NCBI GenBank assembly: GCA_036747335.1
Contig: DAIOCL010000136.1
Coordinates: forward strand, 1 to 6,441
Direction of reading: 5' to 3'
DNA from: UBA4660 sp002405435
GTDB taxonomy: Bacteria > Bacteroidota > Bacteroidia > Flavobacteriales_D > Sanyastnellaceae
DNA length: 6,441 bases
In this document: positions 6,043-6,441 of the stretch, piece by piece
How positions within the stretch are numbered: the first letter of the stretch is position 1
How the letters are laid out: each line of letters starts with the position of its first letter
Made by a program: the position numbers and the translations under genes
Notes under the pieces: model-generated
Databases searched by the model: none
What the model was told of the DNA's origin: nothing
Seen by the model: only the letters and a program-made list of their open reading frames with translations

Positions 6043-6411
6043 ATGACCGTGTACCTCGACAATGCAGCTACCACCCCGTTAGACCCGAGGGTGCTGGAGG
6101 CCATGCTGCCTTACCTGACCCGGCATTTCGGCAACCCCTCGTCTTCCCATGCCTTCGGAAGAAAGACAAGAACGGCCATTGAAAATACCCGCCGCCTGAT
6201 TGCGCGGCACCTCAACTGCCAGCCTGCTGAAATCTATTTCACCAGCGGCGGCACGGAGGCCGACAACCTTGCCATGCACGCTGCTGTAAGGGATATGGGC
6301 CGTAAGCACATTATCACAGCACTCACAGAACACAGCGCCGTGCTAAAAACTGCCCGCAGGCTTGAGGAGAAGGGGAAAGCACAAGTAAGCTTTGTAAAGC
6401 TCGATGATTAG
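6043..6411 (+). CDS. Cysteine desulfurase (NifS/IscS family), N-terminal part, ended by an in-frame TAG
   Basis: These 122 codons match the start of a PLP-dependent class V aminotransferase that removes sulfur from L-cysteine for Fe-S clusters and tRNA thiolation. Diagnostic pieces are YLDNAATTPLDPRVLEAM at the N-terminus, HFGNPSSSHAFGRK, FTSGGTEADNLAM (Thr71 and Glu72 of the PLP-phosphate region, Asn75) and TEHSAVL, with His97 as the residue stacked on the PLP ring. Family members are about 380-400 residues, so this is only the first third; the PLP-lysine and sulfur-carrying cysteine would lie further on. The frame meets TAG at 6409-6411, yet the next ten codons, to the edge, still read like the family. 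The gene is therefore either a pseudogene or an intact gene with sequence errors near the end of the sequence. NifS versus IscS subtype cannot be settled here. It lies 115 nt after glmM. Confidence 0.85.
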   Translation: MTVYLDNAATTPLDPRVLEAMLPYLTRHFGNPSSSHAFGRKTRTAIENTRRLIARHLNCQPAEIYFTSGGTEADNLAMHAAVRDMGRKHIITALTEHSAVLKTARRLEEKGKAQVSFVKLDD

Positions 6412-6441
6412 GTGCAAGTAGATCTGGCCGACCTTGATAGC
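6409..6441 (+). other. In-frame amber codon and continuing desulfurase reading frame
   Basis: After TAG at 6409-6411 the same frame reads VQVDLADLDS to the window end. In Bacteroidota desulfurases I recall this stretch as LDEKGxVDLxxLE, so VDLADLD is in register and the stop takes the place of a variable, often Lys, residue. No base is gained or lost, so the lesion is a substitution rather than a frameshift. The protein may therefore continue past the annotated stop. Confidence 0.7.

Noticed and set aside
1..6441. CRISPR array, tRNA or rRNA gene, insertion sequence, defence island
   Set aside because: I saw no spaced direct repeats, cloverleaf or rRNA-like sequence, no transposase and no terminal repeats. 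All long frames belong to housekeeping, regulatory or secreted-protein families.

Overview
The window looks like an ordinary chromosomal stretch of a Bacteroidota (Bacteroidetes) bacterium, probably an uncultured or metagenomic lineage with GC in the low-to-mid 50s by eye. Four things point there: a LytS/LytTR two-component pair of the usual Bacteroidota kind; a secreted protein whose C-terminus resembles a type IX secretion sorting domain; a phosphoglucosamine mutase with the GEGNGG sugar-binding loop; and gene starts that lack Shine-Dalgarno sequences but have TAnnTTTG-like -7 boxes a short distance upstream.

Layout. Positions 1-2597 are read on the minus strand: a lipoprotein lytic transglycosylase of the MltF type (its C-terminal end is cut by the left edge), a secreted protein of unknown function with a clear intrinsic terminator, and an AcpH-type acyl carrier protein phosphodiesterase. 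Positions 2703-6441 are read on the plus strand: a LytS-type sensor kinase and LytTR response regulator overlapping by 4 nt, phosphoglucosamine mutase GlmM, and the N-terminal third of a NifS/IscS-type cysteine desulfurase. The two halves diverge from a 105-bp intergenic region at 2598-2702. No gap between genes reaches 300 bases; the longest, 1020-1157, holds a terminator and a GC-rich inverted repeat.

Function. There is a loose cell-envelope theme: peptidoglycan cleavage (MltF), amino-sugar precursor supply (GlmM) and a LytTR regulatory pair whose relatives often control envelope or surface functions. Nothing in the sequence proves the pair regulates its neighbours. AcpH recycles the ACP prosthetic group, and the cysteine desulfurase supplies sulfur for Fe-S clusters and tRNA modification. 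I see no mobile element, CRISPR array, tRNA, rRNA or defence system, and no convincing new system. The most notable anomaly is an in-frame TAG in the cysteine desulfurase at 6409-6411, after which the family-like reading frame continues to the window edge.
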